64,000 bases of DNA from Luteibacter yeojuensis (GTDB taxonomy: Bacteria > Pseudomonadota > Gammaproteobacteria > Xanthomonadales > Rhodanobacteraceae): the NCBI RefSeq assembly GCF_011742875.1, contig NZ_JAAQTL010000002.1:124001-188000 (forward strand), in the 5' to 3' direction. The notes under the pieces are model-generated. The model made no database searches and had not been told where the DNA came from. It was given only the letters and a program-made list of their open reading frames with translations. Made by a program: the position numbers and the translations under genes. Positions 7,696 through 17,567 of this stretch are shown here, piece by piece (the first letter of the stretch is position 1; each line of letters opens with the position of its first letter).

Positions 7696-8041
7696 GTCGA
7701 TCTCATACCTTCTCTTATGGCGAACACGCCGCATGAAACGCGACGGCGTTGCGTGCCCGCGGCCATGTGATTTGCCGTAAGAGGTGATCGACTGGAAGCT
7801 GCTGGCTTTTTGACGGAGCAAACTGGAAGTTTCGTGGGCGGCGCAGTTGGTCGAACGTAAGCGTTCGCCCAGCGGATAGCAGCCACATGACGATCGGAAG
7901 TGGTCTACATACGCTCTGTTTTCTCTACGCGACGCTTTGCCAGTCCATGGATATCCACGGGCTCAACCATCCGCGGAAATGTCATGACTCTTCGATCGAC
8001 AACGTAGGCGCGGAGAGTTGACCGCACTTAACGACGAGACA

Positions 8042-8069
8042 AAAGAAAAGGCGGCCTGATGGCCGCCTT
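8042..8069 (-). terminator. Rho-independent terminator of the flg operon
   Basis: Minus strand stem AAGGCGGCC, loop ATCA, GGCCGCCTT (8048-8069), followed by TTCTTTTG. It lies 60 bp past the flgL stop, ending the flgB-flgL transcript. Confidence 0.88.
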
Positions 8070-8090
8070 GATGTATGCCTGTTGCCAGCA

Positions 8091-8119
8091 CCCAATCGCC
8101 GCTGAAGCGGCTCCCACAG
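8091..8119. repeat. REP-like element, GCCGCTGAAGCGGC type
   Basis: A single palindromic unit ending in TCCCACAG, between the flgL stop and its terminator. Confidence 0.7.
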
Positions 8120-8131
8120 TTTCTTCCTTAC

Positions 8132-9331
8132 CTATTTGAGGTAGTTGAAGAGGGTCAGGTTCTGCATTTTGACGTACGCCTGCTGCGCGGCGGTCAGCGC
8201 CGTCTGCTGCTGCACGAACTGACTCGTGGCGCTGGCGTAGTCGAGGTCCTGCAGGTTGGACAGTGTGGTCTGGTACTGCAGCTTCACGTCGTCGCCGATC
8301 TGCGACTGCTGGTCGAGGGTGTTCATGCGCGCGCCGATTTTCGTGCGCGTGTTGAGGAAGCTGCTCGAGGCCTGGTCGAGGTTCTGCAGTTGCGCGTTGA
8401 TCTGGTTGTTCATCGGCGCGCCGCCGCCTGGGGCTTCGAACGCGTTGATGATGCCGGCGACAGTCGAGAAGACGTCCTGCGACGACGACGGCCCCACGGC
8501 GAAGGTGTCGCCCGCGGCGGGAACGCCGGTGATATTCAGCTGCGCGCCCTTGAAGTTGATGGTCCCGGTTTCACCGGTATAAGTACCGGTGGCAAGCGGC
8601 GGGTCCGTCGGAAGCGCGGCGTTGTCGCGGATCTCGTAATCCGTGGGAGAGGTGAAGGTGATCGTGTAGTTGCCGCCGTCCCATGCCGAGGCATCGGTGA
8701 CGGAGGTGGCACCGACCACGGCCGTGCCGGTGTTGGCGGCGCCCGCGCTGGTGACGAAGCTGCCGTTGCCGCCACGGATTGCCATGAAGACGTCGGATCC
8801 GCTGTCGCCGGTGGCGACCTGCAGACCGGCGGCCGCCGCGACCATGCGCTGGTTCTGGTCGCCGCCGTAGTTCACGGTAAGGCCGTCGATGGTGAACGGC
8901 TGCGTCGTGGTCCGGCTGCCCGCGAAGATGTACTCGCCCTGCCCGTCCCGCGTGTTGCCCAGCGCCACCAGCTGCTTCAGCGTCTGGCGCAGCTCGGTGG
9001 CGATCGATTGGCGCGACTCGTCGGTCTGCGTGCCGTTCATGCCTTCCAGCGTGAGCGACCGGATGCGGTCGAGGATGTCGCCGGCCGAGTTCAGGGCCTG
9101 CTCCTCAACCGAGAGCCGGGTCGTGGCCGACTGGATGTTGCGTGTGTACTGGTCATTCTGCGCGGCGGCCGAGTTGGTGTCGACGGCGCGCGCGGCCGCG
9201 GAAGGATTGTCCGCGGGAGTCTGGATGGCCTTGCCGTTGCCGAGCGCGAGCTGGGTCTGCGACAGCGAGTACTGCCGGTCCAGCATCGTATTGACGGCCT
9301 GCTGCTGACCCCAGGAAGTGGAAATACGCAT
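8132..9331 (-). CDS. flgL: Hook-filament junction protein FlgL (HAP3)
   Basis: A 399-residue hook-associated protein joining hook and filament. The N-terminus MRISTSWGQQQAVNTMLDRQ and flagellin-like terminal helices are typical. C-terminal helix DLDYASATSQFVQQQTALTAAQQAYVK matches the family. It starts just three bases from the flgK stop and is the last gene of the flgB-L operon. Confidence 0.95.
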   Translation of the reverse strand: MRISTSWGQQQAVNTMLDRQYSLSQTQLALGNGKAIQTPADNPSAAARAVDTNSAAAQNDQYTRNIQSATTRLSVEEQALNSAGDILDRIRSLTLEGMNGTQTDESRQSIATELRQTLKQLVALGNTRDGQGEYIFAGSRTTTQPFTIDGLTVNYGGDQNQRMVAAAAGLQVATGDSGSDVFMAIRGGNGSFVTSAGAANTGTAVVGATSVTDASAWDGGNYTITFTSPTDYEIRDNAALPTDPPLATGTYTGETGTINFKGAQLNITGVPAAGDTFAVGPSSSQDVFSTVAGIINAFEAPGGGAPMNNQINAQLQNLDQASSSFLNTRTKIGARMNTLDQQSQIGDDVKLQYQTTLSNLQDLDYASATSQFVQQQTALTAAQQAYVKMQNLTLFNYLK

Positions 9332-9333
9332 GA

Positions 9334-11208
9334 TCAGCCCCGTACCGCGCTCAGGAGGGAATCGAAGATGGTGTTCGCCGCGTTGATGACCTGTGCCGCC
9401 GCCGCATAGGACTGCTGGAAACGCAGGAGATTGGCCGCTTCTTCGTCCATGTTCACTCCGGAGAGACTCTGCTGTGCCGACGTGGCCTGGTCGAGGATGC
9501 TCTGCTGCGCGTCGAGCGCGGTGTTCGCCTGCGCGCCCGCCGTGCCCACCTGGGCGATGAGCTGGCTATAGGACTTGCCCACGGTGGTGACGCCGTTGTC
9601 GAGCACGCCCTTGTTGGCGACGTCCGCCAGGGCAAGCGCGTTTCCGTTGTCACCGCTGGCCGATCCCGCCGGCTTCACGCTGAAAGTATCGTTAGCGGCA
9701 GGCACGCCGGAAAGCTTGAGCGTCCACCCGTTGCCGGTGATCGTGTCGCCGTCCGCGTAAGTTTGCGGGGGACCGCCATTGACCGTATAGGTCGTGGGCG
9801 AGGTGAAGACGATATTGACCGGCGTGTTGAACGCGGGGTCGGTCGGGTCGGTAACCGTAAGATTGCCGAGCGTACCCTTGCCCGTGTTCGAGGCCCCCTT
9901 GCCGGCCGACAGCGGACCGGAGGCCGCGATCTTGTTCGTGTCGGTGATCGCCACGCTGAGGCTCGACGCGGCGTTGCGCGTGGGTTGGATCTGGAAGCTG
10001 TCCCCGGCCTGGGGCGTGCCGGAGGGCACGGTGATGGCGAGGCCGTCGATGAGGATGGGATCCGCGGCCGTGCCCGTGCCGGTGGACGGCACCACGACAC
10101 CGGCAGTCGTCGTGACCGACCAGTTCGTACCGTCGAAACGCATGACGTAGTCGGACGACCCGAGCTTGCCGACGTCGGTGACCTTCGCCGTAACTTGCGC
10201 GTTGCCGGTGTTGGCCGTGTTGTCGAAGACGGCCGGGTCGCCGATGTTGAAGAAGTTGCCGCCCGCGTCGCCGTTGAGGTCGATGCCTTGCGCGTGCTGC
10301 TTGTTGAACGCGTCGGACAACGCAATGGCCGCGCGGCCCAGCTGGTTGCGCGCGGGATCCAGCACATTGGTGCGAAAATCGAAGGTCGCCCCCAGCGAAC
10401 CGGAACCCAGCTGGTTGCTGATGACCGATCCGGTCGGCCCGACGATTTCCAGGCGCGAACTGTCGTACGGATTATTGGCCGTGGCGATCTTGGTCGAATC
10501 GGTGCCGTTCACCAGCGGCAGGCCGTTGCCCACCGACACGGTGACCATGTTGTCGCTGCCCTGGCTGACGTTGACCCCGACGATCTGCGACAGCTGCGAG
10601 ATGGCCTGGTCGCGCGCGTCGAGCAGGTCGTTTGGCGCGGCGCCGCCGATGGACGCGCGCGCGATCTGGCCGTTGAGGTCGGCGATGCTCTTCGCCAGGC
10701 TGTTGATGCTGTCGACCGAGTTGCTGATTTCCTGGTTGGTCTGCTGGTCGATCTGCTGGAATTGCGACGAGAGCGAGCGGAAGGTGGAAACCAGCGAATT
10801 GGCCTTGCCGAGCAGCGCCTGGCGGCTGGCGGTGTCGACCGGCGCGTTGGCCACGTCGCTCACCGCGCCGAAGAATCCGTCGAGCGCGGTCTGCAGGTTG
10901 GCCGAGCCGCTGACGGCGTTGTTCGCCGCGGCCGTGAGCCCCGCATATTGCAGGGCACGGCTCTGGCCGGAATTGGCCGACCACACCGATTGCGTGAGGA
11001 ACTGGCTATAGGCGCGCTGGACGCTGGTGGCATCCGCGCCCTGGCCGATGTAGTAGCCACCGTTGAACTGCGGCGTGCGCGCGTTGAAATTCGTGATCTG
11101 CCGTGTATAGCCGGCGGTATTCACGTTGCTGATGTTGTGGCCCACGGTCGCGAGGCCTACCTGAGAGGCAAGCAGTCCCGAGATACCTGTGGAGAGCAGA
11201 TCGGCCAT
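9334..11208 (-). CDS. flgK: Hook-associated protein FlgK (HAP1)
   Basis: A 624-residue junction protein. The N-terminal rod/hook motif (LLSTGISGLLASQVGLATVGHNISNVNTAGY) is canonical, and the C-terminal SGVNMDEEAANLLRFQQSYAAAAQVI matches the D0 helix of FlgK. The middle third contains repeated Ig-like segments with GDTITGNGWTLKLSGVPAANDTFSV-type strands. Length is within the usual 550-680 residues. It is followed immediately by flgL. Confidence 0.96.
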   Translation of the reverse strand: MADLLSTGISGLLASQVGLATVGHNISNVNTAGYTRQITNFNARTPQFNGGYYIGQGADATSVQRAYSQFLTQSVWSANSGQSRALQYAGLTAAANNAVSGSANLQTALDGFFGAVSDVANAPVDTASRQALLGKANSLVSTFRSLSSQFQQIDQQTNQEISNSVDSINSLAKSIADLNGQIARASIGGAAPNDLLDARDQAISQLSQIVGVNVSQGSDNMVTVSVGNGLPLVNGTDSTKIATANNPYDSSRLEIVGPTGSVISNQLGSGSLGATFDFRTNVLDPARNQLGRAAIALSDAFNKQHAQGIDLNGDAGGNFFNIGDPAVFDNTANTGNAQVTAKVTDVGKLGSSDYVMRFDGTNWSVTTTAGVVVPSTGTGTAADPILIDGLAITVPSGTPQAGDSFQIQPTRNAASSLSVAITDTNKIAASGPLSAGKGASNTGKGTLGNLTVTDPTDPAFNTPVNIVFTSPTTYTVNGGPPQTYADGDTITGNGWTLKLSGVPAANDTFSVKPAGSASGDNGNALALADVANKGVLDNGVTTVGKSYSQLIAQVGTAGAQANTALDAQQSILDQATSAQQSLSGVNMDEEAANLLRFQQSYAAAAQVINAANTIFDSLLSAVRG

Positions 11209-11245
11209 CGTCGTATTCCCTTCTAATCCCTGGTCGGCTCGCGGG

Positions 11246-12247
11246 TCACAGTTCCGACGCGATGTGCTTCAGCGCGGCGAGCGCCTGCTTCATCACCGGT
11301 CCGTTCGCGATGTCGGTGAGCTTTCGCGCGTAGCTGGGGTCGGTGGCGTAGCCACCCTTCACGAGCGCATGCGCGAAGCCGGCCACATCGTCGCCCCGGC
11401 CCACGGCATCCGCGTAGCGGGGGCTGCTGGAAACCATGTCGGCATAATCCTTGAACGAGTCGGACGGTGAGTCGTAGGCGCGGAAGCTGTCCTTGCGCCG
11501 CACCGCCACACCGTCTTCGTATTCGAGCGTGGGCACGTTCACGCGCTTGCCGTCCCAACTGCTGCCGGCCTTGATACCGAACATGTTGAAGCTCGAGGTA
11601 TGGCCCTGCGCGGGCATGTGCTTGCCCCAGCCGGTTTCGAGCGCGGCCTGGGCAAGAAGCGCGCGGACGGAGACACCGAGCTTCTTCGCCGCCTCGATCG
11701 CGTGGGGGGCGAGCTTCTGCACGAATTCCTCGGGGCTGGATACCGAAAGTTTTCCCACCGCGCCCGCGACAGCTTCGGCGCCCTCGCCCACGGCGCGCCC
11801 GGCCTTGCCCAGCATGCGCTCGAGCGAATCCATGAGGCCACTCTGCTGGTCGGACGGCGAAGACACCGCGGCGACGGTGTCGGCGGTGCCGGTCACCTCG
11901 GCGAACGGGTCGTTGGAGGCCGCGGCCGGGGCCGGACTGCCGCCGAGCTGGCGGATGAGCATATCGGCGATGCCGATGCCCCTGCCCTGCGACAGCGTGA
12001 GCGACAACTGGTGGTCGAACATGTCGCGATAAGCATTGCCCGCCTGCGAGCCCATGATGTCGTCGCCGAGCGCCGAACTCGCGTCGCGCATGGACTTCAG
12101 CATCATCTGGGTGAAGATCGATTCGAACTGCTTCGCGACGGTCGGCAGCGCCGCCTTGGAATCCTTCTGCGCGGCCGCACGCAAGCCGGCGAACGCGGAC
12201 ATGTCCGTGTAGGTGCCGAGCCTCTGGGTGTCGACCGGCGCCACCAT
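11246..12247 (-). CDS. flgJ: Rod assembly protein and peptidoglycan hydrolase FlgJ
   Basis: A 333-residue two-domain protein: N-terminal rod-capping domain (AKQFESIFTQMMLKSMRDAS, about 40-110) and a C-terminal glucosaminidase-type domain (EEFVQKLAPHAIEAAKKLGV to the end, about 175-333) that opens the murein for the rod. The catalytic-region sequence LLAQAALETGWGKHMP contains the expected glutamate. A low-complexity linker joins them. It starts one base from the flgI stop. Confidence 0.95.
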   Translation of the reverse strand: MVAPVDTQRLGTYTDMSAFAGLRAAAQKDSKAALPTVAKQFESIFTQMMLKSMRDASSALGDDIMGSQAGNAYRDMFDHQLSLTLSQGRGIGIADMLIRQLGGSPAPAAASNDPFAEVTGTADTVAAVSSPSDQQSGLMDSLERMLGKAGRAVGEGAEAVAGAVGKLSVSSPEEFVQKLAPHAIEAAKKLGVSVRALLAQAALETGWGKHMPAQGHTSSFNMFGIKAGSSWDGKRVNVPTLEYEDGVAVRRKDSFRAYDSPSDSFKDYADMVSSSPRYADAVGRGDDVAGFAHALVKGGYATDPSYARKLTDIANGPVMKQALAALKHIASEL

Positions 12248-12248
12248 G

Positions 12249-13373
12249 TCAGATCACCACCAGTTCGGCATGCAGCGCGCCGGATTCCTTCAGCGCCTGC
12301 AGGATGGAAATGAGGTCGCTCGGCGAGGCGCCCACCTGGTTCACGGCGCGCACGATGGCGTCCAGGCTGGTGCCCGGGCCGAACTTGAACATGTGGCCGC
12401 CCTCCTCGCTCACCGCGACCTGGCTGCTGGGCACGACGGCGGTCTGTCCGCGACTGAAAGGCGCCGGCTGGCTGACCTGGGGTTGCTCGCTGATGGTGAC
12501 CTGGATGGAACCGTGTGCCACTGCGGCGGCCCCGACCTTCACGTCCGAACCGATCACGACGGTACCCGTGCGCGAATTCACGATGATTCGAGCCGGCGCG
12601 TCGCCCGGAGTGACCTCGAGCGCCTGGATGGTCGACAGCCAGGACACCCGCTGCGACGGTTCCATGGGTGCGCGCACGGCGACCGACGCGGCATCCACGG
12701 CGTTCGCCGTGCCCGCGCCGAACGACTGGTTCACCGCCTGCGCAATGCGCGCCGCCGTGGTGAAGTCGGCCGTATTGAGGTTCAGCATGATGTCGCCGCC
12801 CTTGTCGAAGGACGTCGCCACGCCGCGCTCGATGCTGGCGCCGCCGGGAATGCGGCCGCTGGCGGAGATGTTCACCTGCACGCTGCTGCCGCTCTTGCCC
12901 TGCGCGCTCACGCCGCCCACCACCACGCTGCCCTGGGCGATGGCATAGACCTGCCCGTCGGCACCTTTGAGCGGCGACATCAGAAGCTCGCCGCCGCGGA
13001 TGCTCTTCGCGTTGCCGATCGAGGCGACGGTCACGTCGATGCGCTGGCCCGGCTTGGCAAACGGCGGCAGCTCGGCCGTGATGGTCACGGCCGCGGCGTT
13101 CTTCAGCTGCGGACGCACATTGGGCGGCACGTTCACGCCGAACTGCTGGAGCATGTTCTCCAGGCTCTGCGTGGTGAACGGCGACTGGCTGGTCTGGTCG
13201 CCGCTGCCGTCGAGGCCGACGACGAGACCGTAGCCGATCAGCTGGTTGCTGCGCACGCCGCCAACCTGCACGAGGTCGCGGATACGGTCGGCGTGTGCGG
13301 GAAGGATGGCACCGAGCGCCAGCACGGCCACGGCGACATGGAGGATGCGACGGAAGGAACGGAGCGCGTTCAT
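12249..13373 (-). CDS. flgI: Flagellar P-ring protein FlgI
   Basis: A 374-residue periplasmic protein that forms the P-ring around the rod. It has a Sec signal ([23 protein letters not shown]) followed by the family hallmark [20 protein letters not shown] and the C-terminal [20 protein letters not shown]. The start is ATG at 13373, which overlaps the flgH stop as ATGA; the frame is open further upstream, but that extension is antisense-like and rejected. Confidence 0.97.
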   Translation of the reverse strand: MNALRSFRRILHVAVAVLALGAILPAHADRIRDLVQVGGVRSNQLIGYGLVVGLDGSGDQTSQSPFTTQSLENMLQQFGVNVPPNVRPQLKNAAAVTITAELPPFAKPGQRIDVTVASIGNAKSIRGGELLMSPLKGADGQVYAIAQGSVVVGGVSAQGKSGSSVQVNISASGRIPGGASIERGVATSFDKGGDIMLNLNTADFTTAARIAQAVNQSFGAGTANAVDAASVAVRAPMEPSQRVSWLSTIQALEVTPGDAPARIIVNSRTGTVVIGSDVKVGAAAVAHGSIQVTISEQPQVSQPAPFSRGQTAVVPSSQVAVSEEGGHMFKFGPGTSLDAIVRAVNQVGASPSDLISILQALKESGALHAELVVI

Positions 13374-14053
13374 CAGAACGGCATCCACTTCGAATCGAAG
13401 AAGCGCGACAGCCAGCCGCGCGTGTTCGAGTCCGCCAGCGTGCCCTTGCCCACGTATTCGATGCGCGCGTCGGCGACGCGGCTCGACGGGACGATGTTGT
13501 CGTTGCCGATGTCCTGCGGACGGACGATGCCGGAAATGCGCACCAGTTCCTCGCCCTGGTTGATCGTGAGCCACTTCTCGCCGCGCACCACCAGCGCGCC
13601 GTTCGACAGCCGCTGCGCCACGGTGACGGTGATCTCGCCGGTCAGCTGGTTGCTCTGGGTAGAAGATCCGTTGCCGTCGAACGCGTTGTTGCTGGCGAGC
13701 GAGCTGTCGGCCGCCTTGCCGCCGATGCGCAGGCCCTGGCCGAGCAGGGTCGGCGACGAGAGGGTGTTGCCGTTCTTCTTGCTCGTGCTGGTCGCCGCCT
13801 TCTTGCTGGCTTGGGTGGCCTCGACGAGGGTAATCGTCAGGATGTCGCCGATGCGGTGCGCGCGCGGATCGGCGAACAGTTCCATCGACTGCTGATCGGC
13901 ATAGATGGATCCGGTGGCCTGGGGCTGCGCGGCCGGCTCGACCGGCAGCGTGGCCGTGTACATCGGCTTCGGGGTGGGCGGCACCATGGCGCAGCCACCG
14001 AGCGCGAGCAACGCCGGCGCGGCGACGAGGAAGCTGGCAAGGAGACGGTTCAT
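13373..14053 (-). CDS. flgH: Flagellar L-ring lipoprotein FlgH
   Basis: A 226-residue outer-membrane lipoprotein forming the L-ring. Signal and lipobox LLALGGC (lipidated Cys near 21) are clear; the family block [20 protein letters not shown] and the C-terminal [28 protein letters not shown] are present in order. ATG at 14053 was chosen because it gives the signal peptide; flgI follows with ATGA overlap. Confidence 0.96.
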   Translation of the reverse strand: MNRLLASFLVAAPALLALGGCAMVPPTPKPMYTATLPVEPAAQPQATGSIYADQQSMELFADPRAHRIGDILTITLVEATQASKKAATSTSKKNGNTLSSPTLLGQGLRIGGKAADSSLASNNAFDGNGSSTQSNQLTGEITVTVAQRLSNGALVVRGEKWLTINQGEELVRISGIVRPQDIGNDNIVPSSRVADARIEYVGKGTLADSNTRGWLSRFFDSKWMPF

Positions 14054-14061
14054 GGGGTGTC

Positions 14062-14847
14062 TCAGGTCTTGTTGGAGATGAACTGGAGCATCTGGTCGGC
14101 CGCCGAGATGGCCTTCGAGTTCATCTCGTAGGCCCGCTGCGTCTCGATCATGTTCACCATTTCCTCGACGACGTTGACGTTGGAGGTCTCGAGGGAGTGC
14201 TGCTCGACGGTGCCGAGTCCGTTGAGGCCTGCGGTGCCCGTCTGCGGCGCGCCGCTGGCGGCCGTTTCCAGGTAAAGGTTGTCGCCGCGAGGCTCGAGGC
14301 CGGCCGGGTTGACGAAATCGGCGAGCTGGATGGTGCCGATCTGCTGGGAGGCGGGATTGGCCGCGGTGGTGACGCTCACCGTGCCGTCCTTGCCGATGGT
14401 GACCGTCTGCGCGTTGGCCGGAATGGTGATCGCCGGTTCCAGCGGGTAGCCGTCGTTGGTGACGATCTGGCCGTCCTGGTCCTGCTTGAGGCCGCCGTCG
14501 CGCGTATAGCCCACGGTGCCGTCGGGCATCGTGACCTGGAGGAAGCCGCGGCCTTCGATGCGTATGTCCAGCGGATTGCCGGTCTGCTGCACGCCGCCCT
14601 GGTCGAACATCTTCTGGGTGCCGACCACGCGCACGCCCGTGCCGATCATGTAACCGGTGGGCGACTGGGTCTGCTCCGTCGTCTGCGCGCCGGCTTGCCC
14701 ACGGTTCTGGTAAGACAGGTCCTCGAACTCGGCGCGCGAACGCTTGAAGGCGGTCGTGTTGGTGTTGGCGAGGTTGTTCGACACGACGTCCATGCGCGTC
14801 TGCTGCGCATCGAGGCCGGTCTTGGCGATCCAGAGGGACGTGAACAT
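14062..14847 (-). CDS. flgG: Distal rod protein FlgG
   Basis: A 261-residue rod component. N-terminal [20 protein letters not shown] plus [20 protein letters not shown] and C-terminal [23 protein letters not shown] are diagnostic, and the size equals the usual 260. It lies eight bases upstream of flgH in the operon. Confidence 0.97.
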   Translation of the reverse strand: MFTSLWIAKTGLDAQQTRMDVVSNNLANTNTTAFKRSRAEFEDLSYQNRGQAGAQTTEQTQSPTGYMIGTGVRVVGTQKMFDQGGVQQTGNPLDIRIEGRGFLQVTMPDGTVGYTRDGGLKQDQDGQIVTNDGYPLEPAITIPANAQTVTIGKDGTVSVTTAANPASQQIGTIQLADFVNPAGLEPRGDNLYLETAASGAPQTGTAGLNGLGTVEQHSLETSNVNVVEEMVNMIETQRAYEMNSKAISAADQMLQFISNKT

Positions 14848-14909
14848 CGTTGACTCCTGCGCGCACGCGCTTTACGTGCCGGCGACGGAATAGCGTCGCG
14901 CGACGGTGG

Positions 14910-15650
14910 TTACCCCACCTGTAGCAATTTCGATGCCGACTGGGCGTTCTCGTCGGCGGCCTTGATCGAGCGGACCTGCATCTCGAACTCGCGCGAGAGC
15001 GAGATCATCTTCACCAGCACGTCGGACGGATTGACGTTGCTGCCCTCCAGCGCGCCCGAAACGAGCTTCACGCCGGCGTCGGCCGGCGCCTGGGTGCCGT
15101 CGCGCATGTGCATCAGGCCGTCCGGCGCATAGGCGAGCTGGTCATTGCCCGGGTTCACCAGCTTGATCCGGTCGGTGGTGGCGATGGTGGCCGGCGATTC
15201 GCCAAGCGGCACGACTGAAATCGTGCCGTCGGCGCCGATCTTCACGCTGGACGCCTGGGGGATGGTGATGGGACCGCCGCCGCCCAGGACGGCGTTGCCC
15301 TTCGCATCCGTCAACAAACCGTCGGCGTCGATGCGCAGGTTGCCGGCACGGGTATAGCCTTCCGTGCCGTCCGGCGTCTGCACCGCGATCCATCCGTCGC
15401 CCTGCACCGCCACGTCGAGATCGTTGCCGGTTTCCATCTGGTTGCCGGCGGTGGTGTCCCAACCCGTGCCCTGCGCCACGCCGTTGATGCGTGTCTGCAG
15501 GCCATCGCCCTGCACGGGAAGGCTCTGGAACGCCGACAGTTCCGCCTTGAAGCCGGCGGTATTGGCGTTGGCCAGGTTGTGCGCCACCTCGGCCTGCGCA
15601 CGCATGATCTGCGTGGCACCGGTCATCGCGACGTATACGGAGCGGTCCAT
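14910..15650 (-). CDS. flgF: Proximal rod protein FlgF
   Basis: A 246-residue rod protein beginning MDRSVYVAMTGATQIMRAQA with the shared HNLANANTAGFKAELSAF block; the C-terminus VKMISLSREFEMQVRSIKAA is typical of FlgF. ATG at 15650 gives the correct N-terminus; 62 bp separate it from flgG. Confidence 0.96.
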   Translation of the reverse strand: MDRSVYVAMTGATQIMRAQAEVAHNLANANTAGFKAELSAFQSLPVQGDGLQTRINGVAQGTGWDTTAGNQMETGNDLDVAVQGDGWIAVQTPDGTEGYTRAGNLRIDADGLLTDAKGNAVLGGGGPITIPQASSVKIGADGTISVVPLGESPATIATTDRIKLVNPGNDQLAYAPDGLMHMRDGTQAPADAGVKLVSGALEGSNVNPSDVLVKMISLSREFEMQVRSIKAADENAQSASKLLQVG

Positions 15651-15661
15651 GGCGGGCTCGT

Positions 15662-16888
15662 TTAGTTGCGGATGTTGATGATGGTCTGGGTCAGCTTGTC
15701 GTCGGTCGAGATGACCTGCGCGTTCGCCTGGTAGTTGCGCTGCGCCTTGATCATGTTGACCAGCTGGGCGGTCAGGTCGGCCGTGTTCGACGCTTCGAGC
15801 TGGCCGGCCTGCACGGTGCCGACGTCGCCGGAGTTCGCCACGCCGCGGATCGGCTGGCCGGACTCGGAGGACGGCACCCAATTGGTGTCGTTGAGCTGGC
15901 GCAGGCCCTGGTTGTTCGCGAAGGTGGCGATCGCCAGCTGGCCCAGTGGCGTGGACACGCCGTTGGAATAGATCGCCGAAACGGTGCCGTCCTTCGCCAC
16001 GTCGATCTTCGAGAACTTGCCCGCGGCATAACCGTCGGTCGGCGCCGCCGTCGTGGCGTAGTTGTCCCCGAACTGAGTGATCTTGTTGACATCGACGGTA
16101 ACGTTCAGCGGATCGGCGCCGGGATTGGGCGACACCGCGCCGAAGGTGAGCTGGCCGTTGGCCGGCGTGACGATCGCGCCGCCCGAGCTGAAGGCGATCG
16201 GCTGCTGCGTACCGACCTGCGTGCCGTCCACCGTCATGTACGCGTTCCACGTGTTCGGGTTGGTCGCGTCCTTCACGTAGTAGATGTTCGTCGTATGCGT
16301 CGCACCCAGCGAATCGTAGGCCTGGAACGTCGACAGGTAGTTATAGGTCTTGTCGTTCGTGGGATCGAACGCGCCACCGGTCGGCGCCGTGGCGCTGGCC
16401 GAAAGGTTCGCGGTGAGCGTGACCTTCGTGCTGGCCTTGGCCGGGCTGGAGCCGCTGGTGATCTTGAGGTCGGTGAGCGCGCTGATGTCGAAGCCGCCGG
16501 CGGCCGACGGCGGATACGCCTGCACGTACTGGCCGGTGGACGTGACGATGTTGCCCTGGTCGTCCGGATGGAAGTTGCCGGCGCGCGTGTACGAGTAACC
16601 GGCACCGTCGCGGATGGTGAAGAAGCCCGCGCCGCTGAGGCCGAAGTCGTATGAGTTGCCCGTCTGGGTGAGGTTGCCGTCGCTGAACTGCTGGGCGATG
16701 TTGGTCAGGCGCACGCCGCTGCCCGCGGCGTTGGCGGAAAGGTTCTCGCCGGCCACGGAATAGACCTGGGAGAACTCGGCGCGCGAGCCCTTGAAGCCTA
16801 CGGTGTTGACGTTGGCGATGTTGTTCGCGGTGACTTCCAGGTCGGAAGACGCCGCGTTGATGCCGCTGAGGGCGATTTCGAATGGCAT
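15662..16888 (-). CDS. flgE: Flagellar hook protein FlgE
   Basis: A 408-residue hook subunit. It starts MPFEIALSGINAASSDLEVT with NNIANVNTVGFKGSRAEF, has the FlgE D2 region with YNYLSTFQAYDSLGATHTT, and ends in LVNMIKAQRNYQANAQVIST. Length is normal for the family (about 400). Eleven bases separate it from flgF. Confidence 0.97.
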   Translation of the reverse strand: MPFEIALSGINAASSDLEVTANNIANVNTVGFKGSRAEFSQVYSVAGENLSANAAGSGVRLTNIAQQFSDGNLTQTGNSYDFGLSGAGFFTIRDGAGYSYTRAGNFHPDDQGNIVTSTGQYVQAYPPSAAGGFDISALTDLKITSGSSPAKASTKVTLTANLSASATAPTGGAFDPTNDKTYNYLSTFQAYDSLGATHTTNIYYVKDATNPNTWNAYMTVDGTQVGTQQPIAFSSGGAIVTPANGQLTFGAVSPNPGADPLNVTVDVNKITQFGDNYATTAAPTDGYAAGKFSKIDVAKDGTVSAIYSNGVSTPLGQLAIATFANNQGLRQLNDTNWVPSSESGQPIRGVANSGDVGTVQAGQLEASNTADLTAQLVNMIKAQRNYQANAQVISTDDKLTQTIINIRN

Positions 16889-16909
16889 GGTGGGTATTCC
16901 TCGCTGGAC

Positions 16910-17557
16910 TTACAGGATTTGCGCGATCTGGCTCAGCAGGGCGCCGCCGTAGCCGGCCACCTGCAGGTACGTACCGTCGGTGCCCGAGGCACCCACGCCT
17001 TCCACCTTGCCGCGAACGAACGTGTCGATCGCGGTTCCGCCGGAAGTAGCGGAGATCTGGTAAACGCCATCGTTGAGCTGTGTACCGTCGTCGGACTTGC
17101 CGTCCCAGGAGAACTTCACCAGGCCCGCGTCGGGCTGGCCGAGCGAGATCGTGCGGACGACATTGCCGGCCTGGTCCTTGATCTGCACGTTGACGTAGGT
17201 ACCGGAACTGCCGACGTTCACGGCACCGGCGAGCGCGCCGTCGGTGAGCTTCCCGGCCGTGGACGGCACCAGCACTTCCTGGCCGACGAGCGAGGCGGCG
17301 CGCACGAACTGGTCGCCGGTGAGGTTCGAGGCGAGCGAGTCGAACGACTGCTGCAGTTCCTGGGTGGCGGCCACCTGGGAGAACTGCGCCATCTGGGCCA
17401 CCATCTGCGTGGAGTCCATCGGCTTGGTCGGATCCTGGTTGGTCATCTGCGTGACCATGAGCTTGAGGAAATCCGACTGGCTGAGGGTCTGCTGCTGCAG
17501 CTGGCTCGAAGAGGATTGCTGGGAGGAGGCATTGCCGTTGACGGAGTCGACTGCCAT
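16910..17557 (-). CDS. flgD: Hook-cap / hook assembly scaffold FlgD
   Basis: A 215-residue scaffold for hook assembly. The N-terminal low-complexity Q/S-rich segment precedes the signature LSQSDFLKLMVTQMTNQDPT and KPMDSTQMVAQMAQFSQV; the C-terminal half carries the FLIG-/Tudor-like beta domain (VKFSWDGKSDDGTQLNDGVY). It lies between flgC and flgE as in most operons. Confidence 0.96.
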   Translation of the reverse strand: MAVDSVNGNASSQQSSSSQLQQQTLSQSDFLKLMVTQMTNQDPTKPMDSTQMVAQMAQFSQVAATQELQQSFDSLASNLTGDQFVRAASLVGQEVLVPSTAGKLTDGALAGAVNVGSSGTYVNVQIKDQAGNVVRTISLGQPDAGLVKFSWDGKSDDGTQLNDGVYQISATSGGTAIDTFVRGKVEGVGASGTDGTYLQVAGYGGALLSQIAQIL

Positions 17558-17567
17558 GGGAGGGCCC

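Larger units (their letters stand above)
7696..8131. other. 436-bp gap between the second flagellin gene and flgL
   Basis: No gene of convincing quality on either strand. It holds the flgL terminator (8042-8069) and a REP-like element (8091-8119). I found no good sigma-28 or sigma-54 site upstream of the flagellin gene in 7696-8040, so its promoter is unidentified. Confidence 0.7.

Noticed and set aside
7705..7745. GCCATAAG upstream of the second flagellin as a sigma-28 -10
   Set aside because: At the required spacing the -35 element matches only about two of eight bases.
7696..7821. 42-codon N-terminal extension of the second flagellin
   Set aside because: Residues are not flagellin-like, and MAFHINTNMASFNAQRSL is the canonical start.
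13374..13574. 67-codon upstream extension of FlgI
   Set aside because: It is out of frame within flgH and lacks a signal; the true start gives a clean signal peptide and ATGA coupling.
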